64,000 bases of DNA, from contig JAYKAV010002955.1 in assembly GCA_035582835.1 (NCBI GenBank), forward strand, positions 186,001 through 250,000. Direction: 5' to 3'. The notes beneath the pieces were generated by a model. It saw only the letters and a list, made by a program, of their open reading frames with translations, searched no databases and was not told the DNA's origin. Below, in pieces: positions 11,701 to 24,583 of the stretch. A program made the position numbers and the translations under genes. This DNA is from Phoebastria nigripes (taxonomy: Eukaryota > Chordata > Aves > Procellariiformes > Diomedeidae). The first letter of the stretch is position 1. The number at the start of each line of letters is the position of its first letter.

Positions 11701-14519
11701 TGATTTAACTGTTGAAGAGTTTGGGCCAGGTTTATTAAAGTTCTCAGGTTACTGAAATTCAGCTGAAGGAACCTTGACTCCTGCCAAGATCCTGAATTTT
11801 TACTTGGTTTTAGGAATTACGACTAGAATGCTTTGTTGCACTCTCAGTCCAGCTCAGAGTCTTTCTTTAATATATTTGGGTTTTGTTTCCTTTTTATAAA
11901 AGCCATACAAACTGTTAAAATTTTGGTTTTAATGATTTTTTTTGGAAAAAAATTAGAATGCAATATTTCAGTGAAAAAAAGAAACAAGTACTTTCTTTTT
12001 TCTTCCAGGGAGTATTTACATTATCAAACATTGTGACAACAAGTGTCTTGGGATCTTGCAAGGCTGTATTGTTAAGTAAGTCAACAAGCAATGTAATGCT
12101 TGGCATGTGTGGAAGGAGAGTGAACGACGTTCAAATGAGAAGATTAGGTAGGGCACTGAAGAATACCTAAAGAATCTGAAATAAAAGGCTTTGAAGAAAA
12201 ATGTCAGGGGTGAAGATCAGAAGATTGTAGGGTGCTAATAATTGGCAATTCACATGGCTTGCAAAGCAAAAGGACTGTCAACGCACTTAAAAATCTCCTC
12301 ATCTTGTCTAACTAAATGTAATTAGCTTTAAAATCCAAACTCAAACTGGGATGCAAATGTGCTTGTACCATAAGTATGAACAAGATAATCTCGTGTCTGA
12401 GTTCCACCGTGAGATTCCTTTTAATGCAATCCATAAGTCAGATTATCTGATTGCTTTTTTAAATTAGTATACACCTGTATTGTGCCCTTGTCCCGAATGA
12501 GAACAGCTGAGAAACACGTCTCATCCGGATGTGCGTGACAGTCATCAAGCAGAAATAGCTGATTGTTGACACACTAACAGGTTTTCTCTAATTGTTGATG
12601 AAACTCCAGAGTCGGTATTTTTTTCTCCCTCTAATGTTTATTAAACAGATGTTGGTTTGGGTGTGAAGTCGGCAGGTGTGGAAAATATATTTCTATCATC
12701 AGAGGTGATGCTGCAGGGTANTGTCTCGGTTTGGAGTCTTTTTTTTAACATATATTCTGGAATATTGCAAATCGTGATGCGATAACCAAGTACCTATAAA
12801 CAGTCATTTGGCAGCATATCTTGATTATCAGAGATGTGATGCTAATGTGTCTTCATACCTTAGGCGTTCTCGTACTGTGCACCTCCCACCCTGTTCCTGC
12901 AAGCGGGGGAGTTCACACCAAAGGTTACGGCTTAGGGTGACCTGAGCAAAATTGCTGGTCATTTCTCAGCTCTCTGCTGCAAGACAGGGATGGCTCTAGT
13001 TTGTCTGACTGGGGAGGACAGTCTTGGTACAAGGGATTTGCATCCCCTGCAAGCCTGGCTNGGATGCAGTGTTATTTCCCGGCTGGAGCTGGAAGGGCGC
13101 ACACAGCATTTGGGAGAACGCTGTCATTCTCCTTCCTTCGCAAGAGTCAACAGACACATCCAGAAGCGAGGAAGAATAAATTCTCAAAGAGAACAAAACG
13201 CAGAGAGAAATCAATGCAAAGCTTTGGTTTGTACTTATTCTTGAAAACAGGCATGGTGTTTGCAAAAATCTGGGGGTAGCTGCACCCTTAAGACGTCATG
13301 CATTAAGAGGACAGAGCCGTGAAGCAGAGAAGTTTCCATAAAGTTGAGGAACAATGGGGTCTTTGAAAGAAGATTTGCTTGAAAGCAGTAAGCAATGCCT
13401 TCTGTATGGTCCTAAGGAGAAATTTTATTACAGAGAGAAACGTATATTGAAAAATTTCCTTGGGAAAGAGAGCTCTGTTTTCCTGCTGCAAAGCATTGGA
13501 TGATTTTTTTCTGAAAAATTAGTTGTTAAAGGGGTTTGTGTGGGATTTAACCCGCTGATCAAAGTGGGTGTCTTCTTCAGGCAAATAACTCTCCAGTTTT
13601 CACTGACTGCGTTGACTACATTTCCACTGACCGCAGTGGGAATTTGGACACCTCGCTACGCTCCTGTGTCCTAATTTGGGATTTCAGTCCCTCGAGTCAT
13701 GGACAATTTTAAAGCAGGTGTGATGGTTTGGAGATTGCAAGCGAGTTTAGTCTCCATATGGTAAAAGGGCTGTTGGCAAATGCAGAAATAACTGCACAAA
13801 ACAACCAGCAACGTGAACCCCAGTCATTCCCTGAATTCGGTAACCTGCTGTTGCATGCTCCATCTGGGACTGGTGAGCACGTGCTGGGATTATTTCTGAA
13901 AGTTCAGGACAAAAAGGGAGTTTGTCTCTTCACCTCAAGGAATTTGATGTGCCTTATTTCAGCAAAGAAATGACAGATTTGAAAAAAAGTGTTTCAGTTA
14001 TTTACAGAGACCACGCTTCGTGCCTGTTTCTGACTTGGGTAGAAATTAGATGAAGTTGGCTGGTTTTCTTCTACTTCTTTCACAAATACTTTATTTCTTT
14101 ACATTGGAGGTTAGTTACTGAAGCTTCTGTAAAAATAGAGGAGGGAGGAGTATCTCATATCAGCTATGGGTTTCTGCAGCTGTTCTGGATCGCACTGCTT
14201 CAAAGCTTTATACCATTACTAAAATATGATACTAACAAAAAACTATTACTGCATCACCACAACTAACCAAAAATTTACAGATTACAGCTGGTAATTTTCA
14301 ATGAAAAATGATATCAAATTGTACCAGCCCTAATTAGGACCTCCTCCATCCTTCTAAGTTTGATAACAAATGTTTTTTCAAGGAATGTAAGTCTGAATTT
14401 TGTGTCACATTTTCCTAACCCCCAAATACTTCTTACCTGGGGGATAAAGTGAGTATTTTGCATCCTCTGGAGATGAGAACAAGTGAGAGCAACGGGTCCT
14501 ATCTGTCTCTGTCTTTTGC

Positions 14520-15640
14520 AGTGATTATATTAGCAACTTTTAGAAGCTCTGTTTTCCATAAATTCTTGCAAAATGTTGTTATTATTTAGAGTACCTGCTT
14601 GAATTCTTTAGCAGTTAAGTCTGGTATCAAATTTTCTGTTATTACTACCCTCAGTAAGTGTCAGGCTGACAGACTTATGCTTATTTGATCATTTCCTTTA
14701 CCGTGTCCAAACACTGCCACAATATTTGTTTTCTCTCAAGTTTCTGCCACTTCTGGACCTGAGTTACTAAAGTCAGCATCCAGAGGAGCTTCCTAACCTG
14801 CTGTTTTAGTAATCCTGGTGCAAGGTACCTGGTTGTACTGATATTAAAAAGTTACTTTAGTAGTGACTGTTTTACATCAGCGTTGATTATGGCTAGAGTG
14901 AAAAATATTCATCCTTTCCTTATGATATAAACACAATGTTTGGTTTTCTCCTGGGCAAGGAATGGATGTATTTGTTAAACACTTCTGACTTTCTGCATTA
15001 TTACTGACTATTCTGATTCTCTTACTATTCATGGGCTTATAGTATTGGTAGGGTTACTCTTGGTCCCAGTGGACTCAAACATCTGCTTCTTACTGCCTTT
15101 TTCTTTGACCATATGTATTTCCTTGTGTCCCTTTGCTTCCTTGTTAATTTTATATAGCTCCAGGATGTATTTTCAGTGTTTACAATATCTATCTTCTAAA
15201 CATCCATCCATTCATCTTTATTATTGCTCATTTTGCATCCATTTCTATCCTAGATTGTTTTTTGAACAATGCTTCCTTAATTACAGTTTTAGTTTGGTTT
15301 TGTTGCTGTTATTTGGTTCTTTTTACATCTAGCTAAATCATTTTAAACTATTCATTACAGGCATCACATTTAGTCTTCAGTCCTTCTTTACAGCTGACTT
15401 GTACTTGATTCAGCTTTGTGAAACTGGCTGTCTTGAAATAACATGTGTTTTTAACTGGCTTAGACAGGAATCAAACATAATCACTTCCACCTTAGTTACC
15501 GTTACCTTTTACTTCTTGGTCAGAAAATTGTCATCCATGATTTGTAGAAATTCCAGAGAAGATAGTACTGCTAGCAGGAGATTTTGATCTATATCATCCA
15601 GAGTGAAGTTTCCCATGACATTCCTGCACCCATGGTAGAT
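14520..15640 (-). mobile_element. Ancient CR1-type LINE ORF2 relic, endonuclease to RT
   Basis: On the minus strand, several ORF2 landmarks appear in the right order and spacing. At about 15590-15625 the text reads RNVMGNFTLDDID, resembling the endonuclease motif VMGDFN-x-x-DI with Asp changed to Asn. Near 14835-14880 it reads DVKQSLLK, followed by a stop and then PGTLH, matching the linker before the reverse transcriptase (consensus DVKxxLLKL, then PDNLH). Near 14655-14680 it reads KSVSLTLTE, matching RPVSLTS. Near 14545-14580 it reads ILQEFMENRASKSC, matching HGFMENRSCQTNL. The distance of about 950 bp from GDFN to PVSLT fits an intact CR1 ORF2. Stops and frameshifts are frequent, so it is long dead. 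Plus-strand open frames here (for example 15045-15332) are antisense artefacts. Exact subfamily is unknown. Confidence 0.75.
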
Positions 15641-15649
15641 AAACGGCTT

Positions 15650-17740
15650 TGGAGCTGCCCCACCTAATTTTGAGGGTGGCTTAGCATTTTGGTGCAGGCA
15701 GCTGTTATGAACTCATTTTGTANTTTACCCATCTGGACATGATCCATAAGCAAAGTCATTTGCTTCTGAGCCATCACTGCTACAGAAGAAATTAATGCCA
15801 GCCTTGGTCTCCTTTGCACACCTGATGCTCCTCTGGAAGGTTATGGTCACTGCCCCACCCCACTCATGAAAGTAGATGTTTTCTGTGGGTTTCATTAGCA
15901 CAAATCAATCAAAAATAGCAATTTGACAATGAATTTAGAGAAATATTTCACAAATGTTGATAAGCATTTAAAATTGTTCTTCAAAGGTTATAGTTTTGAA
16001 CCTAAAGCCTGAGTTTTCATCTCCCCAAAATAACATTTTGTTGTCTTACCAGCTTTAGTTATAAAACCTATAAAATGTCTTATCTTTTAATTTAAGTTTT
16101 CTTTTAAAAGTTGTGAATGAGGGAAATAAAAGTCCATTGCTTTCAGAAGGCTGCTTTCTGAACTGTGCTCTTGCAGACCTCAGAGAAAACACATGATAAA
16201 GAGGGAAGCAATGACAAGAACTTCAGAGGCTTAGTCATAGCTGATGTGACTTCTGTGGTCATCAGCAAAGGCAAGAAAAAACTCTCTCTGTAATAAGAAA
16301 AATCGTATTAAGGAATTAAAGTGATCCAGAACAGGACACATCCTTTTGCATTCTGCTTTTAGTTATTCGTAAACCCAGGCTCTCACCATCTTTTTGGGTT
16401 CAGCAGACCTCACATGGAAGAATTCCCAGCATTTCAGTGTCAATTTTCAGCATTCAAAACTGCTGGTCCAGAAGGGGATACATAGGAGAGCGGGGACATC
16501 CTTGCGGGTAGGAGGTCCCATGGAGACATTGCTNTCCTCAAGGTGGTATCTCCCAAGCAGCATGCCCAGCACAGGGGCTAAATGTGCCTGAAAGACAAAT
16601 ATTGACCTCTGACAGAGTTTGAAGAAATTCAAGTGGGTGTTTCCAACAGTTTATGAAATAACCAGAAGTGGAGATAAGTCCTAGGCTATCTATTTCATCA
16701 GCTAAGAAACTGTTGACTGAAGCCTAGCGTGAGCCAAGTACCTACACGCGCAGTGTTTCAAAGAATTAATCATGTCTTCAGATGTGGAGCCTGCTAGTTA
16801 GTTTAATTACTGTCCTTTTTTTTTTTTCTTTCAGTAGCTAAATGGATCCAATGACAATGAATCTTATTTCATTTTTTAACAGATGAAAGAGAAGCAGGCT
16901 TCAAAACAGATAATGAATTTCTTCTAACTCGTCTGGAGACTGAAGAGCCATAATTCTGATTGATCAGATATGGTCTGCTTCAGAGAGGCACCAGATGTGA
17001 TCCAGATTTCAAATAGATGCTGCTACTGTCAAAATGCATTCGCTCCCTCCTGGTATAACAAAGTGAAGTCCATCTGTCTGGAGCTGTGCACTTTTTTTAG
17101 TGGTAATAACAGTTAACATCAACAATAAGCTTTGTCTCATTAGTATCACATAATCCCTACTACCAAGTCCCCAGTTTCTGGTCCCCATATTATCTGCCAT
17201 GGAAAAAATAAAGACCACAGCAGGAGCTAAGAAGGTCAGTGCATTCTCAGGGTAATCAGCTGTAGTAAATTCAATTCTGACAAGACAAGGCTTGCAAATG
17301 TCTGGGGAATTAAGGGATCATCTATAATTTCATATGTTGAGTGGGAAAGTGTCCTTCCAAATATTTATTAATTACAGATGAGAATGCGTATGGTGGTCAT
17401 CCTTGGAGAGATTTCTTCTGAAGCAAAGCAAGAAAAATAGATTTAACTGTTTGCTGCTTCTTCTAAAGAAAAACTACTGATCTTAGCAATTGGCCTTGCA
17501 ATAGTTTCAGTCAGTGTTCTTTCTGTCCCAGTTTTTATTGCTCTGTCTTAGCAACTGATGCCTGTCACCCTTTATGAAACTTTTTGTGTAAAAGTTTCCC
17601 ACTGTAATCAATGGGGAAGCATTTCCTTGGCTTTAGTCTGGCTCAGTGCCATCTCTCCAGGGTTTGCAGTCCTTAAGAAGTAACAAGTAAAGAACAACAG
17701 ACAAAAGAGCTTCGCATTTAGAATTGAACCTTTCACTTGA
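15650..17740. other. Unique non-coding sequence, nothing recognised
   Basis: AT-leaning single-copy-looking sequence with short open frames only. The part nearest 15650-15900 could be a further extension of the LINE relic on its left, but I found no motif to support that. Confidence 0.5.
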
Positions 17741-17748
17741 AGATCTCG

Positions 17749-17865
17749 GAGCACTTTAGAAACCTTAATTACTCCCCTTTGAGGTCTGTATTGTCCTTTC
17801 TGTTTTACAGATGGGGAAATTAAAGCACGGGGAGGTTAGAAGCTAACGTTTTCCAACTTGGGNAA
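17749..17865 (-). mobile_element. MIR-type SINE relic
   Basis: The plus strand carries CACTTTAGAAACCTTAATTA, then TTTTACAGATGGGGAAATTA, then GCACGGGGAGGTTAGAAG. This follows the reverse complement of the MIR core: the region antisense to CTCATCTGTAAAATGGGG and to the segment before it, in the expected order. MIR elements are tRNA-derived SINEs mobilised by L2 machinery and are found across amniotes. The copy is partial, lacking the tRNA-like head, and old. An N lies near its right end. Confidence 0.68.
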
Positions 17866-20800
17866 TTGAAGGTAAGCGCTTACATCCACACCTTTCTTCC
17901 TCCAGAAGAAGTCTTCAACACTTTCAAACTCATTTTTACACCCGTTTTTTGGAAGTGTGGGCTATAAGCTTACCCAAGAGCTCACCACATGTCACTGGAA
18001 TTGCTGACAAAGCCGTTAAATTGTCTTAAAAAGAAGAGATTCAAAGTGTGTGGCTTATTTATTTCCCTTAGTGAAACCAAGGCTGAGGAGGAGAAATGAA
18101 CACTAAATCCATTGGGGGGCTAAACATCCAGGGAGGAAAAGAGCTATTTAAGTAAAAGAATAAACCTGCCATGAGAACAGAGTGATCTCAATCACAAATA
18201 AGCATGGACTGGAAATTAGGAGGAGGTTTGTAACCATCAGAGGAGTGATATCTGGGGACAAATGGGGGGCTTGGGGGCAAATAATGTCACTCAGGTTGAG
18301 ATGGAGTTGGATCAGAGTCCAGGAGGGATGAGGGGATGCTGTACCGGCACCTCTGAGGGACTGGATTTGGTGGTCAAGCGTGTCCTTCCCCATGTTGTGT
18401 TCACAGGATTGCAAACCAGTTTCCTAACCCCTGGACACACATAAATGCCAAGACAAACTGGTCTTCCTCCCCGCAGGGGCCCCTGGGTATTTCTTGTTTA
18501 GGGTTTAGGTCATTTGGGTAGGAAAATGCTATTGCTGTCGCAGGAAGAAAATGAATACCTGGTGATATCAAATACCACTCTCCTTTTTAGACCTGCAGTG
18601 CCTCGTATGCCAGATTGCAGCTATTGTATGAAGAATTTTCAGTTCCTTTTTGTGCCTGGCGGCTGATTGAAAGTTCATATTATTTATGGCAGAAAACAGC
18701 AGTGTACTTTTGAGCCTGAGGAAGCTGGGAAAGTGCAGTGGGTGTCAATCAATTAAGCTATTCAACTTATTTATGAAACAAGACAAAACAATGTCTAGGA
18801 TATGAATTCCCATCTCAATAGGATCCTCCCTGATATAAAATGTCAGAGCTGAAAAAGGGTCAGCTCATGACCCTTGAATATTCTTTAAACTATTTGCAAA
18901 TCAATACCTCTTCTCTGGGTTTGTTCAGGGACCATCGTTCCCTTTTATTATAAGTCACGGGGCATAGACTGCTTATCAGCGAGTATGGAGACAGATCACT
19001 GCACTAAAGGAGCAGCTGGCTTTGGAGACTGGGCTTGACTCTCATTTATAGGGGAGCCTCAGTTCACACTACCCTGGCAGTGCAAAGGGTTTTAAAGTTA
19101 GTATAATTATGTTTTGTGCTGACTCTCGGGCTGCTTTATATCTGCTGAAAGAGCAAAGAAGTCCTTCGCTGTGCGTGCAGTTGGGATTGTCTCNCTCTTA
19201 CTAGTGCCTTTATCAGCCATGAACATCATCTCCTGTTTTCTCTTCCACGTGCTTAGTTTCAGGAGGTCCTTCTGTGTCCCTGTGCGTAGCTGGGTTTTGG
19301 GTTTGCAGTCCAAAATTGTTTCCCTCTCTCTCTTAACAGTTCTGCTAGCAATAACCTGTTTGGTACAGGTAGGGCTTGAGTGCACAGATGGCCTGATCCT
19401 CAGCTGAGCATCTGGCCTATTAAGCTGTCTAAAAAGGCATCATCTTTACAAATCCCGGTCTTAATCTCATTGCCCACTGTGTGACCCGTGGGGGTTTCAG
19501 ATCAGTGCCAAAGAGGGGAAGAGGAGGAGGANGAGGGCAGCTGGAGGATCCACCAAGTCAGGGGGAGGGAGGGAGATGCCTGCAGGGCAAGTTGGCTGGG
19601 CTGAGTGCTGGGGATGTGCCCGTTTCTCATGACGAGGAGGTGGAGAAGAACAGCCCTGGCTGGACCAGAGAGTCTACCTTGAGCTCTCCTGCAAGGAAGA
19701 TGTACACAAAAGAAATCCTTGAAATAGTCGGTCCAGGCCTTTGGATAGATTTGTCTAAGGGACCTCCCATTGGATTTCCTTCTGGCATCTTCTTTCTCCA
19801 TGCGAAAACGTGGTGTCATCCTAATACCTTTCAGCAGCGCTTGGGCAAGGTCAAGTCCCGGCAGGTGAACTGAGGATAAAACCGCAGAAGAAATGTCCAG
19901 TTGTCTACTGAGTTTTATCAATAAGAAGAGAGCTTTTTGCAAAAGGGAGATGAGAAAGGCAACAGTTTGCAAGGGAGTGAGTCGTTCATGTCAGTGATCC
20001 CATCTGCTGACAACCTGGCATTCCTCACAGGAAATCAGTATACACATTTTTTGGCTAGAAGGCCAGCAATGTGGTATATCCATAAGACACCTGTGAAAAA
20101 TGGACTCTTCCTCTCATTTTCCCTGTTGTAGAATGAACCTTGAGGCGGATAGTTGGTAGTGGTAATAACCTGAGAAAAAGTGAAGAATTTTCAGAAAATT
20201 TAAACTTGCATAGTGCTGAGTGACCTGGAAATGGTATTGAATTGGGCTCTGATCCCTCCAGCTATGGACTGGTTTTAAGGTAGATATGAATTTTACAGAT
20301 TTGTAATGGACTTCTCCATAACCTCAAGCCCAAATATAAAATAATTTGGAGCGGGCTTGGATCAGATTCTTTTAGAATTAAAGATATTAAGATATTGAAT
20401 TGAGTTCCCTGAGATTTCCCTCACAAAATTCTGAGGAATTCTTTAAAAATAAATAAGCACGGCTACATTAAGTTCTTCATGGTAACTAAGTATAGAGATG
20501 GTCCCCTTCTGTTTTTCAAATGGAAAATATTTTTTTTAAAATGTATTTTTAAAAGGCCAAGGTAGTAATCTTTTTTTCTTCAACCCACTCTAATACCTGA
20601 AAAAGTGAGTAGTTCTGATAGGTAGAGTTTGTGCTGCTGGAAAAAAAAAATCGGTGAAAGTCCCCCCCCTTGTCTGTAAAAGAAAACTTGGACGCTGCTT
20701 CATGCGCAAGTTTGTTTGCATTCAGTAATTCTGGTGCAGGCCTGTACTGATGTCTGCTCAGGTAGGAAACATGAAGCAGAAGCCCCCAAAGAATCTCTCG

Positions 20801-23800
20801 TTGTTTGGTTTTTTTTACAGGGTTTTCTCTTAATTAGGGAATCTTGGAGAAATTGCTGTTCACTTGGATCTAAGATGTCCAATAAATTCCTACATCAACA
20901 CAAAAGGATCAAAAGGAAAATGAACCCCTAGGCATGAGCTGGACTGTAACACAAGCTTTCTTTAGTTATTGTAGAGAGCCACTCTTCAACTTTAAGCCAA
21001 TTGGTCCAAATTTTTGGTTCAGGCTTCCATCTAGCAAAGTTATTTAGAGACATTCTTAACTTTAAGTGCATATACAGTTCTGCAAAATACCATTCAAAAG
21101 GACTATTCACAGATACAGCTTAACTCTGATATGCGTAGGGAGGTGCTACAAGCATCATATTTGCCCCAAAATAATGAATCAAAAATGTTTAGGATCAACA
21201 TAAAAACCAAGCAGCTCATTAGCTATCCATTNGCAATTAAGGTAAAGAAAGGAAGTCCAAAAATAAGAAAGAAACATCTAAGTTCTAATTATAGGCATGA
21301 AAGCAATATATTTAATATAGCATTCACTGGAAAACTTTCTAAACAGCTCTGTCATTGAATAGTGAAACAAAATTGGGTGAAAACATCTCAAAGAATGGAA
21401 TATGAATGTTGAAAAAGGAAATTTCCAGTCAGCCCAAGGTTTGTTATTAATAGACATTTGCCACACAATCCTCCGTAGAAATAGATTTGGAGCTGGAAGT
21501 TCACCGTGATGCAGCTATATAAAAAAAAAAAAAAAAAGAAAAAGCTGATGAATCGCAGTTGCTTCCCTCTAAATAAAGAGTAACTAACCAAGCAACCATC
21601 TGTCGGTGTATGATTACCAACTTTCTTTTTGTCTTTCAAAACAGCCTGAGAAATCAAGGGCATTGGGAGTAAAGCGGAGAGCACAGACAGGCTGCAGGCT
21701 CGCCGGCAGCCACCCCAGAGGATCGGATCCGATCCTTGCCTTTTTCTCTTGGTGCACTAATTTCATACTGCTGGTTTTCATCTGGCGTGTCTGTATATTT
21801 CAAATACATGCTGAACACTAAAGGGGTTATTCTGCAGCAAATGTGGCTAATTTTAGTACAGTTGAGACTTGCAAAGTAAAACTTATAAGGGAGGAAAATC
21901 CTTACGTCCTCTCTCTCAGTTTGTGAAACCAACAGAATAATATTAATTCATTTTTTTCCCTGCTACTGAATAGTAAAAAGCCTGGGATACCCTGGGAAAA
22001 CATATTCTTAATGGTTTTCTTAAGGCTGAATGCCCTACTAGCAGTAAGAAAGACAAAGCAGTAAGATCTAAGGCCTCTTAGTCTCTAGAAAATGGCATAG
22101 GTTTTTATGCTGGAAAAATGAGGGATTTATTCCTTTTTTCGGTCAGATGAGTTCAGGGTCAATGTACAATTTCTCTTTTTGTTTCTATTCCAATGACCAC
22201 CTATTTTGGGGTGTTTTATTCCCCAACCTCCGTCTGACTCTGATCAAACTCACCGCTTTGTTGCCAAAGGCGCTTTGCCGTGTCTGTAGCCATGTACCCG
22301 CAGCTCACACGAAACCCAGCACCCCACAAACCCCTTTGTGAAGGAAAAGCGATGGACACCAATAGATTTGCCAGTGAAAACCTGCTCACGTCCTAGCCAA
22401 AATTATATTTTCTACGTTATATTTTTACAAATCCCTCACCCCTGCCCATGACTCCACCCCTTGCCCTTCCGTATCTCCTCCAGCCGTTCTCATGCCCCAG
22501 GCACCCTTGTCCCAGGCTCCCCTCTCAGCTTCTTTCCCCGCGCATTTCCCCTTGTCCCCAGCCCTTAATCCATGCTGTCCACATCTGGCCCAGTGGCTGA
22601 GAGCAGGTGGAAAGGCAAGTGATAGTATAAATATTTATGTCCTCAAGACTGCATCTGGAAGTGTTTCCTGATGGAGTTGTCACCCTAAAAAAAAAGAATT
22701 AAAAAATCCAATCCCAAAATGCATGTACAAATACGCAAAGAGGCATCTTTCCTTTGCATGGCCACCAAAAGAAACACTCCCTCTGTATAATCGATAGTAA
22801 ACCCTAGGTGCATGATATTAAACAGACCTGAAGTTGCCAGGATCAGGTACTTGATGTATTTCTAAAGGAGGCTTACGATGGGAAGCCAGACAGCAGTAGC
22901 TATCCTACAACTACATGAGTAGAGCAACTGTTTACATGTACATCTTGTCAGTTTGATGTGTTAGTTTCTGACTCTTGTCAAGTGTAAATGGGAATACTCC
23001 CACTGAAGTTTCTATTTTTTTACATAATATACTGATTTACATGTTAGTGTTGCACCAGCCAGTGCAGCATCTAGGTGCCAGTGAATATCCTATGGGCACA
23101 GAATTAAGCAAATAAAACAATTTGCAAGCAGCTCTAATAAGCCCCATCCCATTGCATGCCTGGAAATTCTTTAAGACTCATTAAGCAGTCAGCAAATAAG
23201 ACACATTTGTCTCCCATTAAAGAGTAAATTGGAAATACTGACAGGAAACCTATGCATGGCTGTGATTTGTCAGAGAGCGTATTAGCAGGAACAGCCACAG
23301 TATGTTTAGCGGTTGGGTATGAGTTAAAGCAGGAACCGGAGTGAGAGGAACTATTTTAAATCAGCTGTATTCATACTCCGAAAGTACATTTAAAAGCATC
23401 AGCAGTTACAGCCATCTTTGACTCTTCCAGGAGGAAGTTGCCATTTGTTGCAGAGCTGCTGTTGCTTTAATTTGACACTCAATATGTGTTTTCCCCACAG
23501 TATTAGATATCTTGGGCTCTATCCAGGACACATTTGGAAATGAACTGATCCCTGTAGTTCCTATGCAACGATGAGATTTACTACTTAGGTCAACACGTAT
23601 CTTCGGTGAGTCAAATAAACATAAGGAGCATTAATTAGGGCTGCTTGCTGAATTTAGATTGCATTCACACAACCTGATACGGGAGCTGGTGGGGCCAGGC
23701 TGGTTCACCCGAGGTTGCACAGGGTGAGATAGGCAGCGACGAGGGCCTGGATCAGCTGTGGGCTGGAAAATAAACCAGTCCTGCTGATCTCCTACCCAGG

Positions 23801-24477
23801 CTCTAGGCTGACTTTGGGAAACTCCTTGGAGTTTACCTGAATTTAAAGAATTAAGGCATAAACAAACCAACCAAACAACCTTTCCTTGATAAGGGGAGGT
23901 TTGAGATCATTGAGGGACATGTCAGCAGGAGAGTGCTTCTGTGATATTATAACTGATGCTTTGGCACAGCACAGTTGTCAGACATATATGTGAGTAAGTG
24001 AGTGTTACAGATGTTAAAAATGCACCTTTAAAATATTTTAAAATCCGGTTTTAATCTAGGAAGTTTGTAAGAGGAGCCCGTAAGGGTTGTTGATTTCTGT
24101 TCTCAGCCCTTCATTAACCGTGGTCTCTAATGAAGGAGGTGACACTCTCTGGACCTGTTTGCCTCCAGGTGCACTGAAATAAAACACCCTGGGCTGCCGG
24201 TTCAGAAATCACAACAGCTTTCCCTTTCCTCGGCTTCTGAGTGCCAAGTCCCTGCAATCTGAGAGGAAGGATTTTGAGGAGGTACATGCTGGGATTAAGG
24301 TACTTCCCAGAAAACATGCTTGGCCAGTGGAGCCAGNGTTTATCAATGCAACTGCAAGCATTTTGCAAATTATTTGACATCTTGTGCTAAGGATGAAAGC
24401 TACCTGGTGAGACCCAGTCAAAACTTAGCAGAATCACTCTTGTTTTCACCAAGCCCAAACGGGACAGAGGAATTCTT
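17866..24477. other. Unique non-coding sequence, no gene seen
   Basis: No recognisable gene or interspersed repeat. It includes an A tract at 21521, AT-rich stretches at 20340-20600, and two stretches (about 18590-18780 and 23080-23500) dense in homeodomain-like TAAT motifs. Open frames such as those near 19481-19972 are overlapping frames on both strands and are not convincing. Confidence 0.55.
21521..21537. repeat. A17 homopolymer
   Basis: Seventeen consecutive A residues, followed by G and five more A. The upstream 200 bp holds no recognisable retrocopy and I did not find flanking target-site duplications, so it is listed only as a simple repeat. Confidence 0.9.
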
Positions 24478-24551
24478 TGGTGTCCTACCTGGAGGGTTGT
24501 GATCGGCAATCTCTGGTGTCCTACCTGGACTGGGGCTGTGATCAGCTCTTC
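24478..24551. repeat. Two-copy tandem duplication, 36-bp period
   Basis: Two adjacent units both begin TGGTGTCCTACCTGGA, at 24478 and 24514. Both continue with a GGNTGTGATC segment and differ at a few bases and a small indel. The homopolymer T tract begins just beyond the second unit. Confidence 0.9.
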
Positions 24552-24558
24552 GTCTGCA

Positions 24559-24583
24559 TTTTTTTTTTTTTTTTTTTTTTTTT
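24559..24583. repeat. T25 homopolymer tract
   Basis: Twenty-five consecutive T residues, followed by ATTGC. On the minus strand this reads GCAATAAAAA, so an AATAAA hexamer runs straight into the A tract. That arrangement would fit the tail of a minus-strand retroposed transcript lying to the right, but I recognise no parent sequence there. A simple homopolymer is equally likely. Confidence 0.9.

Larger units (their letters stand above)
5546..14519. other. Mostly unique non-coding sequence, no supported gene
   Basis: No recognised gene or dispersed repeat family. The stretch holds a pyrimidine tract near 7729, an AAAT microsatellite at 8779, and a region around 12240-12860 rich in TAATTA-like and octamer motifs. 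One open frame near 7054-7251 has exon-like features but cannot be confirmed. The longer open frames near 9231 and 10794 overlap frames on the opposite strand, have biased composition and look like chance. The GC-richer portion at 10900-11650 lacks CpG density. Confidence 0.55.

Noticed and set aside
15045..15332. 95-codon hydrophobic plus-strand open frame
   Set aside because: It lies within the ancient minus-strand CR1 ORF2 relic, so it is an antisense artefact of A-rich LINE sequence.
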